A stretch of 64,000 bases of DNA. Source: Mytilus galloprovincialis (taxonomy: Eukaryota > Mollusca > Bivalvia > Mytilida > Mytilidae). The stretch is taken from the NCBI RefSeq assembly GCF_965363235.1, contig NC_134838.1, forward strand, positions 16,524,441 to 16,588,440, read 5' to 3'. Below the pieces are notes generated by a model. It was not told where the DNA came from and did no database searches. It worked only from the letters and a program-made list of their open reading frames with translations. The position numbers and the translations under genes are program-made. Shown in pieces: positions 47,366 to 60,300 of this stretch; position 1 is the stretch's first letter, and each line of letters begins with the position of its first letter.

Positions 47366-48067
47366 ATGTGTCCAAAGTACACGGATGCCCCACTCAATCA
47401 TTTTTCATGTTCCATGGACTGTGAAATAGGGTAAAAATCTAATTTGGCATTAAAATTAGAAAGATTATACTATAGGGAACATGTGTACTAAGTTTCAAGT
47501 TGATTTGACTTCAATTTCATCAAAAACTACCTTGACCAAAAACTTTAACCTGAAACTCCCACTTTCATTTTCTATGTTTAGTGGACCGTGAAATTGGGGT
47601 CAAAACTTTAATTTGGCTTTAAAATTAGAAAGATCATATCATAAGCAACAAGTGTACTAAGTTTCAAGTTGATAGGACTTCAGCTTCATCAAAAACTACC
47701 TTGACCAAAAACTTTAACCTGAAACTCCCACTTTCATTTTCTATGTTCAATGGACCGTGAAATTGGGGTCAAAAGTCTAATTTGGCTTTAAAATTAGAAA
47801 GATCATATCATAAGCAACAAGTGTACTAAGTTTCAAGTTGATTGGACTTCAGCTTCACCAAAAACTTTAACCTGAAGCGGGACGAACGAACGGACGGACG
47901 AACGAACGAACGGACGAACGAACGAACGGAGCCACAGACCAGAAAACATAATGCCCCTCTACTATCGTAGGTGGGGCATAAAAATAGAACAGTAAAAGTG
48001 ACACCACCAAAATGGACAGACGTACAGGGGTAAAAGTCAATACCCATCCCCTACGGAAGGGGCATAA
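47366..48067 (+). repeat. Repeat family A copy 2, with triplicated body
   Basis: Starts CAAGAATGTGTCCAAAGTAC. The 150-bp body (TTTCATTTTCTATGTTCAAT to CTTTAACCTGAAACTCCCAC) is present about three times, followed by an ACGAACGAACGG tract and CAGACCAGAAAACATAATGC. Two successive hairpin ends follow: GCCCCTCTACTATCGTAGGT plus GGGGC, and CCCCTACGGAAGGGG, each followed by ATAAAA. Confidence 0.75.
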
Positions 48068-48257
48068 AAGTGAAATTGAAATGTAGTTCTTTGATATGTT
48101 AAATCTGACCATGTATTCAGATTTTTGATATAGAACCAATACGGGTAAAAGTATAATTTCAAATTTTTCAGTTCTTTGACAACATTCATTCTGTGTCAAA
48201 AATCTATGATGTGCCAAATATCTAATCACAATCAAAAATTCGTAAGGGTTCCACGGA

Positions 48258-49475
48258 ACCCAGTGTCTCGCCTACTTTTGCTGTTAATCGCAGACTCAAC
48301 AAAAATGAGGACAAACATCAATAAAAAATTCCCTCTCGATACTGTCTTTTGATTGAAAGAAGCTTCCAAGTTTGGTAAAAAAATCCAGGATAGTTTATGA
48401 ATCTAATAAATGTTTTATAAACTTTAACTGAAGACTGTATGTAATGTTAACTGGAAGAAAAACTAAGTCCATTTATAAGTAAAATACGGAAAAAGTGAAT
48501 TTTTTTTTTACAAAATTTACTTCTGAATAATATCTTATGATCAGAAACAAGCTTTTGTGTAAGTTTGGTAGAAATCCAGGATAGTTTAAGAACATTATAA
48601 AAATTTTAAAAACTTAAACCACAGAGTGAATGTTTTGTTTCTGGCAAAAAAACTAAGTCCATTTATAAGTAAAATACGGAAAAGTGGAAATTTATTTTTA
48701 CAAAATTTTCTTCTTGATACTATCTTATGATCATAAACAAGCTTCTGTCCAAGTTTGGTACAAATCAAGAATAGTTTATGAAAGTTATTAAAATTTTAAA
48801 AACTTTAACCACAGAGTGAATGTAATGTTTCCTCGCAGAAAAACTAAGTCCATTTATAAGTAAAATACGGAAAAGTGGAAATTTATTTTTACAAAATTTT
48901 CTTCTTGATACTATCTAAAGATCATAAACAAGCTTCTGTCCAAGTTTGGTACAAATCAAGGATAGTTTATGAAAGTTATTAAAATTTTAAAAACTTTATC
49001 CACAGAGTGAATGTAATGTTTCCTCGCAGAAAAACTAAGTCCATTTATAAGTAAAATACAGAAAAAATGGAATTTTATTTTTACAAAATTTACTTTTGGA
49101 TACTATCTTATGATCATAAACAAGCTTCTGTCCAAGTTTGGTACAAATCAAGGATAGTTTATGAAAGTTATTAAAATTTTAAAAACTTTAACCACAGAGT
49201 GAATGTAATGTTTCCTCGCAGAAAAACTAAGTCCATTTATAAGTAAAATACAGAAAAAATGGAATTTTATTTTTACAAAATTTACTTTTGGATACTTTCT
49301 TATGATCATAAACAAGCTTCTGTCCAAGTTTGGTAGAAATTCAGTATAGTTTAAGAAAGTTATCAAAATTTCAAAAACTTTAACCACAGAGTGAATATTT
49401 GTGGATGCCGCCGCCAACGGAATGTAGGATCGCTTAGTCTCGCTTTTTCGACTAAAGTCGAAGGCTCGACAAAAA
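48258..49475 (+). repeat. Dispersed element with a tandem array of about 180-200-bp units
   Basis: Opens GTCTCGCCTACTTTTGCTGT and contains about five units marked by AACTAAGTCCATTTATAAGT (about 48463, 48653, 48844, 49025, 49225), each also with GTTTGGTAGAAATCCAGGAT or a variant. It ends GCCGCCGCCAACGGAATGTA and GTCGAAGGCTCGACAAAAAT. The end matches the elements at 29.5 and 42.8 kb although the unit sequence differs. Long minus-strand ORFs here come from the repeat and are not genes. Confidence 0.75.
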
Positions 49476-49539
49476 TCCAGAACTGAATGTGGTGTCCTTA
49501 CTTGCACCAACTGTTACGGGTGGACCTTTTTGGTTGACT

Positions 49540-49680
49540 CAAGCTGCACCTTGTAGAGTATTTTATTATAACTTACAATTAAGTATGGGCTTTGCCAATG
49601 CTGTAGTTCTATACATCTTTGTTCTTTGTTGTTTGGTGAATAGTTGTATCATTGGCAATCACACATCATCTTATTTTTCA
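49540..49680 (+). repeat. Dispersed repeat copy, ...TTGTATCATTGGCAATC family
   Basis: Contains GTATGGGCTTTGCCAATGCT, TTTGTTCTTTGTTGTTTGGT and ATAGTTGTATCATTGGCAAT before ACACATCATC. It is a weaker match to the 33.75-kb copy. Confidence 0.45.
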
Positions 49681-51315
49681 TAAAATCATGAAACGATGTT
49701 ATGCCTACAGTAAGCCAGGAACGTGAGCATATATATTTTTAAACGGTCATCAAAACAATGAGAAATTGACGTCTGTTTGATATATTTTATTAAAATAACT
49801 GTTTTGATGTATAAAGTTTTACAAAATGAGTAACAAATAAAATGTGAATAAATTAAATGTATAAAAAATGAAAACAATAAATTGTGACTTGATATAAATA
49901 TAATAATTGTCAAATATTATTTGATATGCTAATATTGCAGTTAAACTGGCTTTGGATATACCGAGTACAATACTATAGATACTAAAATAATGTTCACAAT
50001 ATTATTAAATTCTCATGATTTTAAATGTTATTCCATGTAAACAATGTTGATGAAAGAATCTGAATGAGTGAAATATTCTTTCATAGAAATGACAACGAAA
50101 ACAGAAAGAATATTTCATGATCATCTGGTTTGTATGGAACACACAAAAAACAATTTTGACTCATAAGGGGTCTGGCAATGACCAAGACATTTAACACTAA
50201 ACAAAACAGTGGACGGAGACAATGTCATGCACAAATTTTATCACACATGTGGACGGATACATGAACATATTTTATTGTATGTGTAGATAGATACATGTAC
50301 AAATTTTTATCACTTGTGTGGAAGGATACATGTACACATTTCTATCACATGTGTGGACGATTTTATATCTTAAAATGCCACTTTTTGTCATTGCTGACTC
50401 TCATTTTGGTTCATTTCTCAATTAACAGAAAATCACACAATACTTTTTTGAAATAACAAGATTGTCATCAAAATCCTATTTCTACTTTCACTTTCCTTAC
50501 ATGGACCTCAGGGGTCAACTATTTATAATCATAAATTAATGACTTACTCACATTCATATTTAGTTTTGTTACCTATGCTAAATAATTTTGATGAACATAT
50601 CATCAAGGTATTATGGTTGTTGAGTTGTAAAAATTACCCTTGATCACATTAATATCATTGATATACAGAAAATAAATCACCTACATACTATAATTCAAAG
50701 CAGATCTTATAAAATTCTATGCTTGAATCACTAATATCATATGAAGTTTTTCTTCCCCATGATCTTTTTTGGATTCAATATGTAATACACCAATTCAAAA
50801 ATATTGTGAATCACACATAGATTAGCACTTGGAAATTAACCATAAAATAATCACTTTGATTAAACATTTATTGACATTCACTTTTAAAGTTTGAACTAAA
50901 AGAATAAAACAGTCAAATCATCACATAAATATGGAAGTCATTGTGCATATTGATTTCTGCATAATTATTCTATATATGACTATTGCAATTTGCATAATCT
51001 TGTTATAAAAATGTGACAATAAAACAATAATAAAGTTTTAGTAGGATATGTATATTTTAAAATGAAACAAATAACATGAAAAAAATTAACTGCATCATCA
51101 ACTGATCTTACACTAAAACAAAACTAAATGTTTGGCAGCTTTTTCATAAAATTTGAAAACTAAAATCTGTAACGACTATAAATTCCCTTAACATTTTCTA
51201 CCCCCTGTGTAATCATACACTTTTCAGTATTAATCTTGAACAGAGTATCATAATAATATCATTGGCTGGACGGTCAATAGAACACATGTTATAAAGTTTC
51301 TACCACATGGCACTG
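49681..51315 (-). other. ANKRD26 3' flank, probable 3' UTR
   Basis: Noncoding AT-rich sequence downstream of the ANKRD26 stop on the minus strand. Plus-strand TTTATT words near 50867 and 50271 (AATAAA on the gene strand) are candidate ends. It contains the minisatellite at 50.2 kb. Confidence 0.4.
50208..50355. repeat. Four-copy minisatellite, unit about 35-45 bp
   Basis: The unit resembles GTGTGGACGGATACATGTAC then AAATTTTTATCACAT. Four diverged copies lie in series. Confidence 0.65.
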
Positions 51316-54300
51316 CTATACACAGTATTTCCGTTTTAACAGTTCTAAGTATTCTGCACTGGATTTGGCAAATGAAGAGTTCATGATACTGTCATCGTGA
51401 GTTCGTATCACAGGCTGTATGTTGTCATGTGGAGCTACAAAAGAAAAAGGAAAATATAAGTTACTTGTATTATACACAGAAGATTTACTATCATGTACCA
51501 CTAAACAATCAACTTCATATGGAGCTACAAAAGAATAAGATAATAAAGCTACGTGTTTTATACGCAGAATGATTAACTGAAATAGGATCAAAGTTTTGAA
51601 TCCAATGACATAAAAATCAAAAATGCATTACTCCTGTCACAAATGGTTTCTATTTTGTTTTCTAATTGATCCAGTTATTTAAATACTCAGTCAAGATTAA
51701 GGAAATTTGTGATATTATTTAGATTTATTCTATCAGTAACTGCAATAATTTAAAAGGAGAGGGCCAGTATAATCATTTTCAACCAAAGAAGACTCTTTCT
51801 CACCTGCTTCTAAATGTTTGGCTATGCTACGATCTAATTCCACCCTCAGTCTGTTACTGAGAATGTCGTCACCATTCATACTCAGTCGGCTATAGTCCAT
51901 TGCATTACCATTTACTGGTGTGGAAAATGATAAATTGTTCTGAATTCTTCCTCTTTGTCTCTCAGCACTGCAAGAAAAATTTAAATGCAACAATAAATTT
52001 TTGGGTAACCTAAAATGTCTTGAAAAATATTTGCTTCTCCAATTTTCAACTCATCCTAATACATTCGGTGGCAGACTGGTCCAAGTAGTCAACTACTGTA
52101 TCACTAGCCGATAACACTGAGGTTGTGAGCTCCAATCCAGAACAGGCAGGTGCTCTTGACTCTTATCTTAATTGACTAGGATGGTCAGTTTTCTAGGCAC
52201 TACAACTTCATTGACCAATACAAACTAACCACCACAAAATACATGTAGCACAGTAGTGTTGAAAGTGGCATTAAACACCAATACATCAATCTATCAAAAA
52301 CGTTTGAAACTTAATGGGCTTAGGCAATGCAATTATATATATTGCCTAGGAAGACTATTATATGAGGATATTTTTTAAATTATTATTATTTTGTCTACAA
52401 TTTTCATAAGGTTTAATATGATTACCTCACATACATTTTAAATGAAAATTAAAGAAAAATGGTCCCTTTCCTAAATAATTCAACTTTTCAAATGCCTTTC
52501 TCATCAAAACAAGCACAATATCCTTTCTATATCATCCAAAAATGTTGATGACCATGAAACCATCTATTATTTCACAGTTACAATACCTTCTACTGTTGTT
52601 TACATCTTATTGAAGAACTGAAAATGAACATCAACATTCAAATATAACAAGGAGAATGAAAAAAGTGTGAAAAGATTGCTATAGAATATGTGATAAATAC
52701 ATATGTATAAAACTATAATTGACCTCTATGCTATGTACATCAGATAAAGTCTGTATAAATCATATACTAATTATACAGCTAAAATCAAATCTTGTTTCAT
52801 GCTTAACAGTAGTGTGTCCAAAGTACACAGATGCCCCACTTGCACTATCATTTTCTATGTTTAATGGACCGTAAAATTGGGTAAACAAGAATGTGTCCAA
52901 AGTACACGGATGCCCCACTCGCACTATCATTTTCCATGTTCAATGGACCATGAAATTGGATAAAAAATATAATTAGGCATTAAAATTAGAAAGATAATAT
53001 CATAGGGAACATGTGTTCTAAGTTTCAAGTTGTTCGGACTTCAACTTCATCAAAAACTACCTTGACCAAAAACTTTAACCTGAAACTCGCACTTTCATTT
53101 TCTATGTTCAGTGGACTGTGAAATTGGGATCAAAAGTATAATTTGGCTGTAATATTAGAAAGATCATATCATAAGGAGCGTGTGTATTGAGTTTTAAGTT
53201 GATTGGACTTCAGCTTCATCAAAAACTACCTTGACCAAAAACTTTAACCTGAAGCGGGATGAACGAACACAGGGACACACAGACGAAGGAATGAAGGACG
53301 GACAAACGCACAGACCAGAAAACATAATGCCCCTCTACTATTGTAGGTGTGGCATAAAAATGAAAAACCAACCACTATTTTTAAATTGTGAATAAAAACA
53401 CCAAAATGATTGAATGGAAGATATTTTATAAAGGAACCCTTGAATAGTTCATGCCACCACCAAATAATCATTCTTGTCTCTCAATCTGGACAGAAAATAC
53501 TATTTATATCAAATGTTCAAAACAACTGTGTAAATCTGTCACAAATCTCCCCCCTCCCCCCAAAAAAAAAAATCCTTTCAATTCCATTCCACATATTTGT
53601 TGGTATGACAGAAACAAGATTTGATTTGTAACATGATTATTCCCGGAAAAGGTTATAAATGGGTATTTATATCATGATATAGTATTGCACATAAATTGCT
53701 ATAAGGCTGTAAAGCTATAGGTGTCAGGCTACCAATTCAAAATCCCTATACATTAAACTTTTATATTCCCTATACATTTTACCTTAAGTTTACCTTCATG
53801 AAAACCGTATAGATTCAGAATTATATATGTACCAACTTTACTTCATGCTTATTTTATACCAATGTATTGTAGAGATGCATGATGTGAGGGAATTTCCCTA
53901 CTTCTAAAAAAGCAAATTGGGTTACTAAAAATCTTTATTAGAATACTATTAAGCACATCTACACTAAAAATTGTAATGCAAGCACAAGTAAATTTGAGCA
54001 CAAAATGATCAAAGCATATTTCTCAATCAGTAAGAGTTTCATCTGCTAGTTTAAGTATATATCAATATGAAAAAGCAATAAAAAGTACTGTTGGTAAAAT
54101 GGTGGTCTGACACCTAAAGTAACTATTTGGAGATAGAAAGAGAAAAAGCCACCAAGAGAAGCTAATTGAAGCTAGACCCAGTGGCACTTACACTAACTTT
54201 GATTTGTACCCATAAGCCTTGTCTGTCGTCCGTACTAACTGTTCACTCAGTCTCATCCTCCATTGCATTTCACTATCATAAAGGTCACGGAAACGTTTGG

Positions 54301-57300
54301 CTTCCATTTCCTTACTGTCCTTTTGTGCTTTGATCTGCTCATTTTGGATTTTCAAAGATGTGTTTTCATCCTGTAAATAAGAACAAAAAATATTAAAGTA
54401 AAGTTTGTAGGATTTAACGATGTAGAAAAGGTATTTAATTTCAAGGAAACTATTAGTAATTTCATTGAGAAACCATGTTTTGGAAAATTCTCATAATTTC
54501 AAAATGCCTAAAGAGAACTCGAGAAGTTGTACGATTTCTATGGCAAAGAGTGAAGTCCAGTCGTAGTAATACTGCCATTCATTTTAGTGCATTTTTTTTC
54601 AGTATATAAATACTTAATCAAGTTCTCTTTAGTTTTAGAATCAACAAAAACATATAATAAACAATTCAACAACTTGAATATAATATTAAAAACAGGAACA
54701 TGTTTTATAAAAGGTACATCTCTCTAAACAGAGAAACCACGCCCCACCGGCCATTAACAGAGAAACCACGCACCAACGGTCATTATCAGACGGAAACCAC
54801 GCCCACCGGTCATTATCATGTAAAAGTTCGTTAACGACCGGTTTTCTGGTCCATTTTGTTCTGTTAATGACAGATGGAATTTATTACTGAAGAATAATGA
54901 ATGACATGTGACCCCTTTTTATCCAATAAGAGAATCTTATTCCCAATCGATATGAAATAATTTGTTTTAACACACTACAAGTAATACTCTATCCCACTCT
55001 TTGACTATATAATGAGAGTTTGGTTGTAACTGGTTTTTTTTCTCTCAACAACAAAATACAAAGCAAGCATTCATACCTCCAGTTTTCTCCTGGCATCTTT
55101 GATTTTATATTCAGTTTCGTCCCTGGAGTTATCAAGCCTCTCCCTAGCACGGGCCTGTTGTTCCAGGTAATTATTAATCTCGTCTAACTTCCTGTTTAAT
55201 TGAAGCCTATAGTGGGCCTCTAGTTCTTTTTCTTTTTGATTTAACTCATCTTTGTTGACATAACCATTCTCCATCTTGGCCTGCATAGATAAAGGAGAAA
55301 ATATATTAAAAATGATCTAATGCTTACAATACAGTACCAATACAACAAAATATGATTATTCTCTTCCACAGAATTACATATAAATTCTAAAATAAGTCAG
55401 TTTAATTGAAATCCTCTGCTAGTATGAATCGTTTGAATCGCTGAAAGAAATAGGCAAGATCAAAAACAATTTTAAAGAAAACTGAATAGCATAATTTACT
55501 AAAAACTATGAACATGACTCAAACGTCAATTGTTTCATCCCCCCCCCCTCAAAAAAAAAAAACCTTGACTCAAACCATGAAATGAGTTATAAGTGTTAAT
55601 TTAGAAAAGATGTAACCTCTTAAAAACAAACCCACAAGTTAAACATGGTGACATGTCAGGTGAAAAGATATCATTATAATGTATTAACTGTGATTTGTAA
55701 TATAATTTTATCCAGTCATAACACAAATTTAACAAACATTCACTGTAAAACACAGAGACTTTGTTTTTCAATTAAGTCTCACCGGATGCTGACAATACCT
55801 GCATGCATTTTAATGATAACCAAAAACCACAACATAAACAGTATACTGAAATGCATCCACTTGGCTAGATTCATGCAATCCATACACAATGTACTAATGC
55901 AGGACATTATAAACATTCAGGGATTTCAATGACAAACATAAAATACTGTAAACATCATGCAGACTCGACTTTCACCAACAAAATAAAATTAAAATAAAAT
56001 GTTGAACGCATGCAATAGTTTTTCCAATTCGGTCATTCCTGTGAGCATGCTCAGTGGTAACGATCCCATGATACCTTGTACATTTTGTAGTCTTCCTCCA
56101 ATCTATATTTACTCTTTTCCAGTTTGTCAATGTTTTTCTCCAAATGTTTCAGAGAGGCAATTTTTGTCTGAAGGAGTACGTTTTTGGAATGTAATTTTTC
56201 TTTTTCGTCCACTTCACTTTCCACGGTTTGCTGTAAGCTGGCAATCTATACCACAACAAATATTTGGGGAGATGAAACACAATATTGGTAACAACAATAT
56301 ATGTATATTTAACAACAACTGAGATACATATTTCCCCCCTTTATTACAATAAAATATAATAAGCCAGAAATATTCAATGAATTAATACCATCACATTCTT
56401 GGTAGGATTGTTAATAAATCATTACAACCTTACAGATTTGACCTATGCTGATGTATCACTGTTCTTCCAGTAGTTAACAACTGAAATTATATTTACTATC
56501 AAATATCTTTTTATTTGCAATATTTCAACTTTTTAAAAAGTTTCTTCATCATCGTTACAATCAATGCAGAAATATGACAGAAATGACAGTCGAATGTTGT
56601 TGAGCATATATATCACCTGAAAACGCAAAAATTTTGAATCCAGTTGTCTATAATTTGGGACACAACATAAAATATTTCTACCTGTTGTCTAGCCTCAGAG
56701 AGAGTGCCTTCCATGGTTAATCTTTCCTTGTCAAACTCTGTGGTGATGGTGTTAACACGTGAATCACTTGTGTCCAGAACCTGTGCAATGTTAGATTGAT
56801 AGCATGTTAAGACAGTAGTGCTATTCACACAAGAAATAGTGATGAAAAGGGAAGCAACTGCTATTTGCATATGTATTTGCACTTTCTGTTTAGTAAAGGG
56901 TACAGGTTAAAGGTCAAAATCATAAGTTAGTTAAAGGTACTTTGTTTTAATGACCTTTGCATTAGTGTGCAATTTGATTACTCTTTATTTCAGAGTTTTA
57001 AAGGTGTGAAGCACATTTTACTTCTTTAATAAAGTAGACGATTGTACTATAATTGTGTGTTATCTGTCCAAGCAGTCTTAATTTAAAGCACAAGTATTGT
57101 TCTAAAGTTAAAATACAAAATTTGGTTTTCAAACACATATTTTGTACATCAAGTAATTAGTAGGCTCTCCGGCATTAAACTTTACTTAGTACAAGGATTG
57201 AAAAATTGTGCTCCAGCCACCAAATCCAGTATTTTGATTTGGTTGATTTCAGAGTCTGAGCAAGATAATTGTTCTCAAAATTTTTATGACTGTAAGCCCT

Positions 57301-60300
57301 GGCCTTGCGGTCATAAAACTTTCAAGCACGGTTTTTGTACTCAGATTCAAGAATAAACCAATCAAAATACTGGATTTTGTGTTTCGAGCACTTATTTTGT
57401 ACTTGGGAGTACTGAGTAAAGTTTTATGACCGAGAGCCCAGGTGTATCTTATTTGATTATAAACGTGAGACTATATGAATGTAAAAATGGAAAATATACA
57501 ATAACTAATGAAAGGCAATGTCTTGTTTTAGAATTATTTGTATGCCGTGTATATTTATGACAGTTGGCATAAAAAATCCTATACAATTATGGTTTAATTC
57601 ATATTAAAGGTTAAAAGTTTAATGCACGTATTGTGGAACCTTTTAAAAAATCAACAACATATCATGAAATTACAACACAGCAGAAAGAAAACATTAAACA
57701 TAGTTTTTACAGTCTATAAAACCATATTTTTATTATTAAACAATGGTATTAGATGTAAAGTCACTGTAACTGCAAGATAAAATTAAGAACTACAAATCTG
57801 CTAGTAAATAGGATGACAGGAAATTCTTCAAAGTGATGGGGTATGAAGGTTGTCATTTAGATGATTTCAATTTAGAAAGGAAAATAATAAATATATTCCT
57901 ACACTCCAAGCTTAGAGGTATGGAAAGATTTTTTGCATTACTTTTTTCTTGGATGTTTTTTTTTTTGTTTTTTTTAAACACTGATGTTGACCTAGCTCTT
58001 CTGTAATTTTGAATTAAATGCTGAGAATTTAAATTAAACACCAGAGACTGCATTACTATCTATCAATTAACATAAGTTTCCATATGTTTTGAGCATTATG
58101 GCCTAATAAATTGTTTTGAATGACCTAATAGATAGGGATGAGGAACTAAGTTGGGAATGCATAGGTTATGATTTCATTTTTCACTACTTTTAAAAATAGT
58201 AAATTTTGCCTTTAATACATTTTAAAAGGTAACTTATTTTGGAAAACTTAAAAATTTTATTTAGAAAATTCCTGTCAGCCCTGCTAAATCTGTGTGCAAT
58301 ATAAATAATCTTCAAGTGTAAATTATCACTACATCAGCTAAACTCTACAATAGTATCAGTTATTATAGCAGATAAAAGGTGCACTCAAATACCTACACTT
58401 TCTGGGTCCTACAATTTAAATATATTTCTAAAGTCCATCAACATTGTGTTTGCCAGAACTTTTTATTAGCAACAAATAAAGCTGCAACCTCAATTACCGG
58501 TGTACACAATTTCCTTCATTAATTCTTCTGGTAATATATTTTTTATCACAGAGGGTTCAATTCTATGCAAAATATGTTGTTTCATGTCTTTTTCATGAAT
58601 CTTATTAAAATAATTTGGAAGATATCATAAATTTTCAGAAATTTATGTAATAGAAACATTATCAGGTATTTGCTATCATAAAATGATAAGTGATTTGTAT
58701 GTAATTCATCCAGTAGCATTCTATCCTGTTATGAAACCGATGGACTAACAATTTTCAGCATTCTATCCTGTAATGAAACCGATGGACTAACAATTTTCAT
58801 TTTTAGGAAAAGGATTATTCATATGACTGCTATACAAAATAGATCTTAAACATATCACAGTGTAACACAACTAAGGTACATAGATCACCATAACAGCATA
58901 AGTAAGGATAAAACACCATACCCAACAGATTACTGCTCCATAGTGCATCTAACAATCACCTCATAAAAGTCATCTATATCTTTATACTTACTTTCAGTTT
59001 CCTCTTCGCCATCTTCAAGTAACCTTTCATAGTAGCCAACTCTTTCTGAAGTTCTATATTCCTACAATTGATTGTAAACAAATATTACATACTTCAAAAA
59101 TTACAGGAAAATATTTGGTCATTTAAGCATATATACATTTAGGAAAGGCAAAGTTCTAATTATATTATATTAAACAAAGTAAGCAAAACTATCCTATCAT
59201 TTAAATCTCCTCAAATGTGGGCCATGTTTGTAGCTACTCAAACAAATACATACTTTTCCTGTTCTGCTTCAAGCTTGGTTTCAGCAATTTTTACTTTTTC
59301 TGTAGCTTTTCTTGCCTTTCTTCTTTCCTACAAATAATAAGATAAACCAAATTACATCTACACATACTTAAAACATATGTCTATCTCTAGATTTCCCTTA
59401 CTTGACAAGGTAAAACTACCACTATTGAAATTATATTTTTACAGTGGATGTGGTCAAGTGGTTAAGAGCACCAAACATGACACTAAATAAATTGATTGGT
59501 GTTTCGTGTAAGTGTAAATCCTGTAAAATGACAAAAATTTGTCAGCATAAAAATTTAATTCTAACACTGTTTAATTTCAGACTTATACATATATATTACA
59601 GGGTATATATGTATCTGACACAATTCAAGAATTGAAAATTTGACCATTACAATTTTGACAAGTTAGAACATTACACATTTCAGGAATACATTACATAGAG
59701 TGTATTTTGAAACATTTTGTCTTTTAAGAATAATTTCGCTCACAGCTTACCTCCTCTAAATGTGACAATGCTTCCTGTCTTTGCTTCTCATACTGTGAGA
59801 CCTGCAACACATCATGCACTCATACAATCATATATTCTACCAAGAAATTGTCAATTATTCGCTAGATGTCTGCATAAGGCTACAGTAGCAAAAAATTATT
59901 TTTCAACTTTTGATTGAATTCAACAAATTTCTTTTCAGAACAAGAATGTGTCCCAAGTACACGGATGCCCCATCTGCACTATCATTTTCTATGTTCAGTG
60001 GACCATGAAAGGGGGATAAAATCTCTAATTTGGCATTAAAATTTGAAAGATCATATCATAGGGAACATGTAAACTAAGTTTCAAATTGATTGGACTTCAA
60101 CTTCATCAAAAACTACCTCGACCAAAAACTTTAACCTGAAGCGGAACGAACGGACGGACGGACAACGTACAGACGGAAGGATGCACAGACCAGAAAACAT
60201 AATGCCCATAAATGGGGCATAAAAATGGGGCATAAAAACCACACCTAACTTTATGTTGTTCTTTGGATTTTTTTTGTCAAAATAAATCTTTACATAATAA

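Noticed and set aside
47826-48235. Overlapping minus-strand ORFs with SVRSFVRPFVRP peptides
   Set aside because: Translation of the ACGA/ACGG tract of family A copy 2, without domain or splice context.
49148-49510. 120-residue minus-strand open frame
   Set aside because: It lies inside the tandem array at 48.26-49.48 kb and repeats its own peptide (HSVVKVFEILITF / HSVVKVFKILITF). It is a translation of the repeat.
59444-59520. tRNA gene candidate (GTGGTCAAGTGGTTAAGAGC)
   Set aside because: The A-box-like start is present, but no B box, anticodon stem or acceptor pairing follows. At most it is a SINE head fragment.
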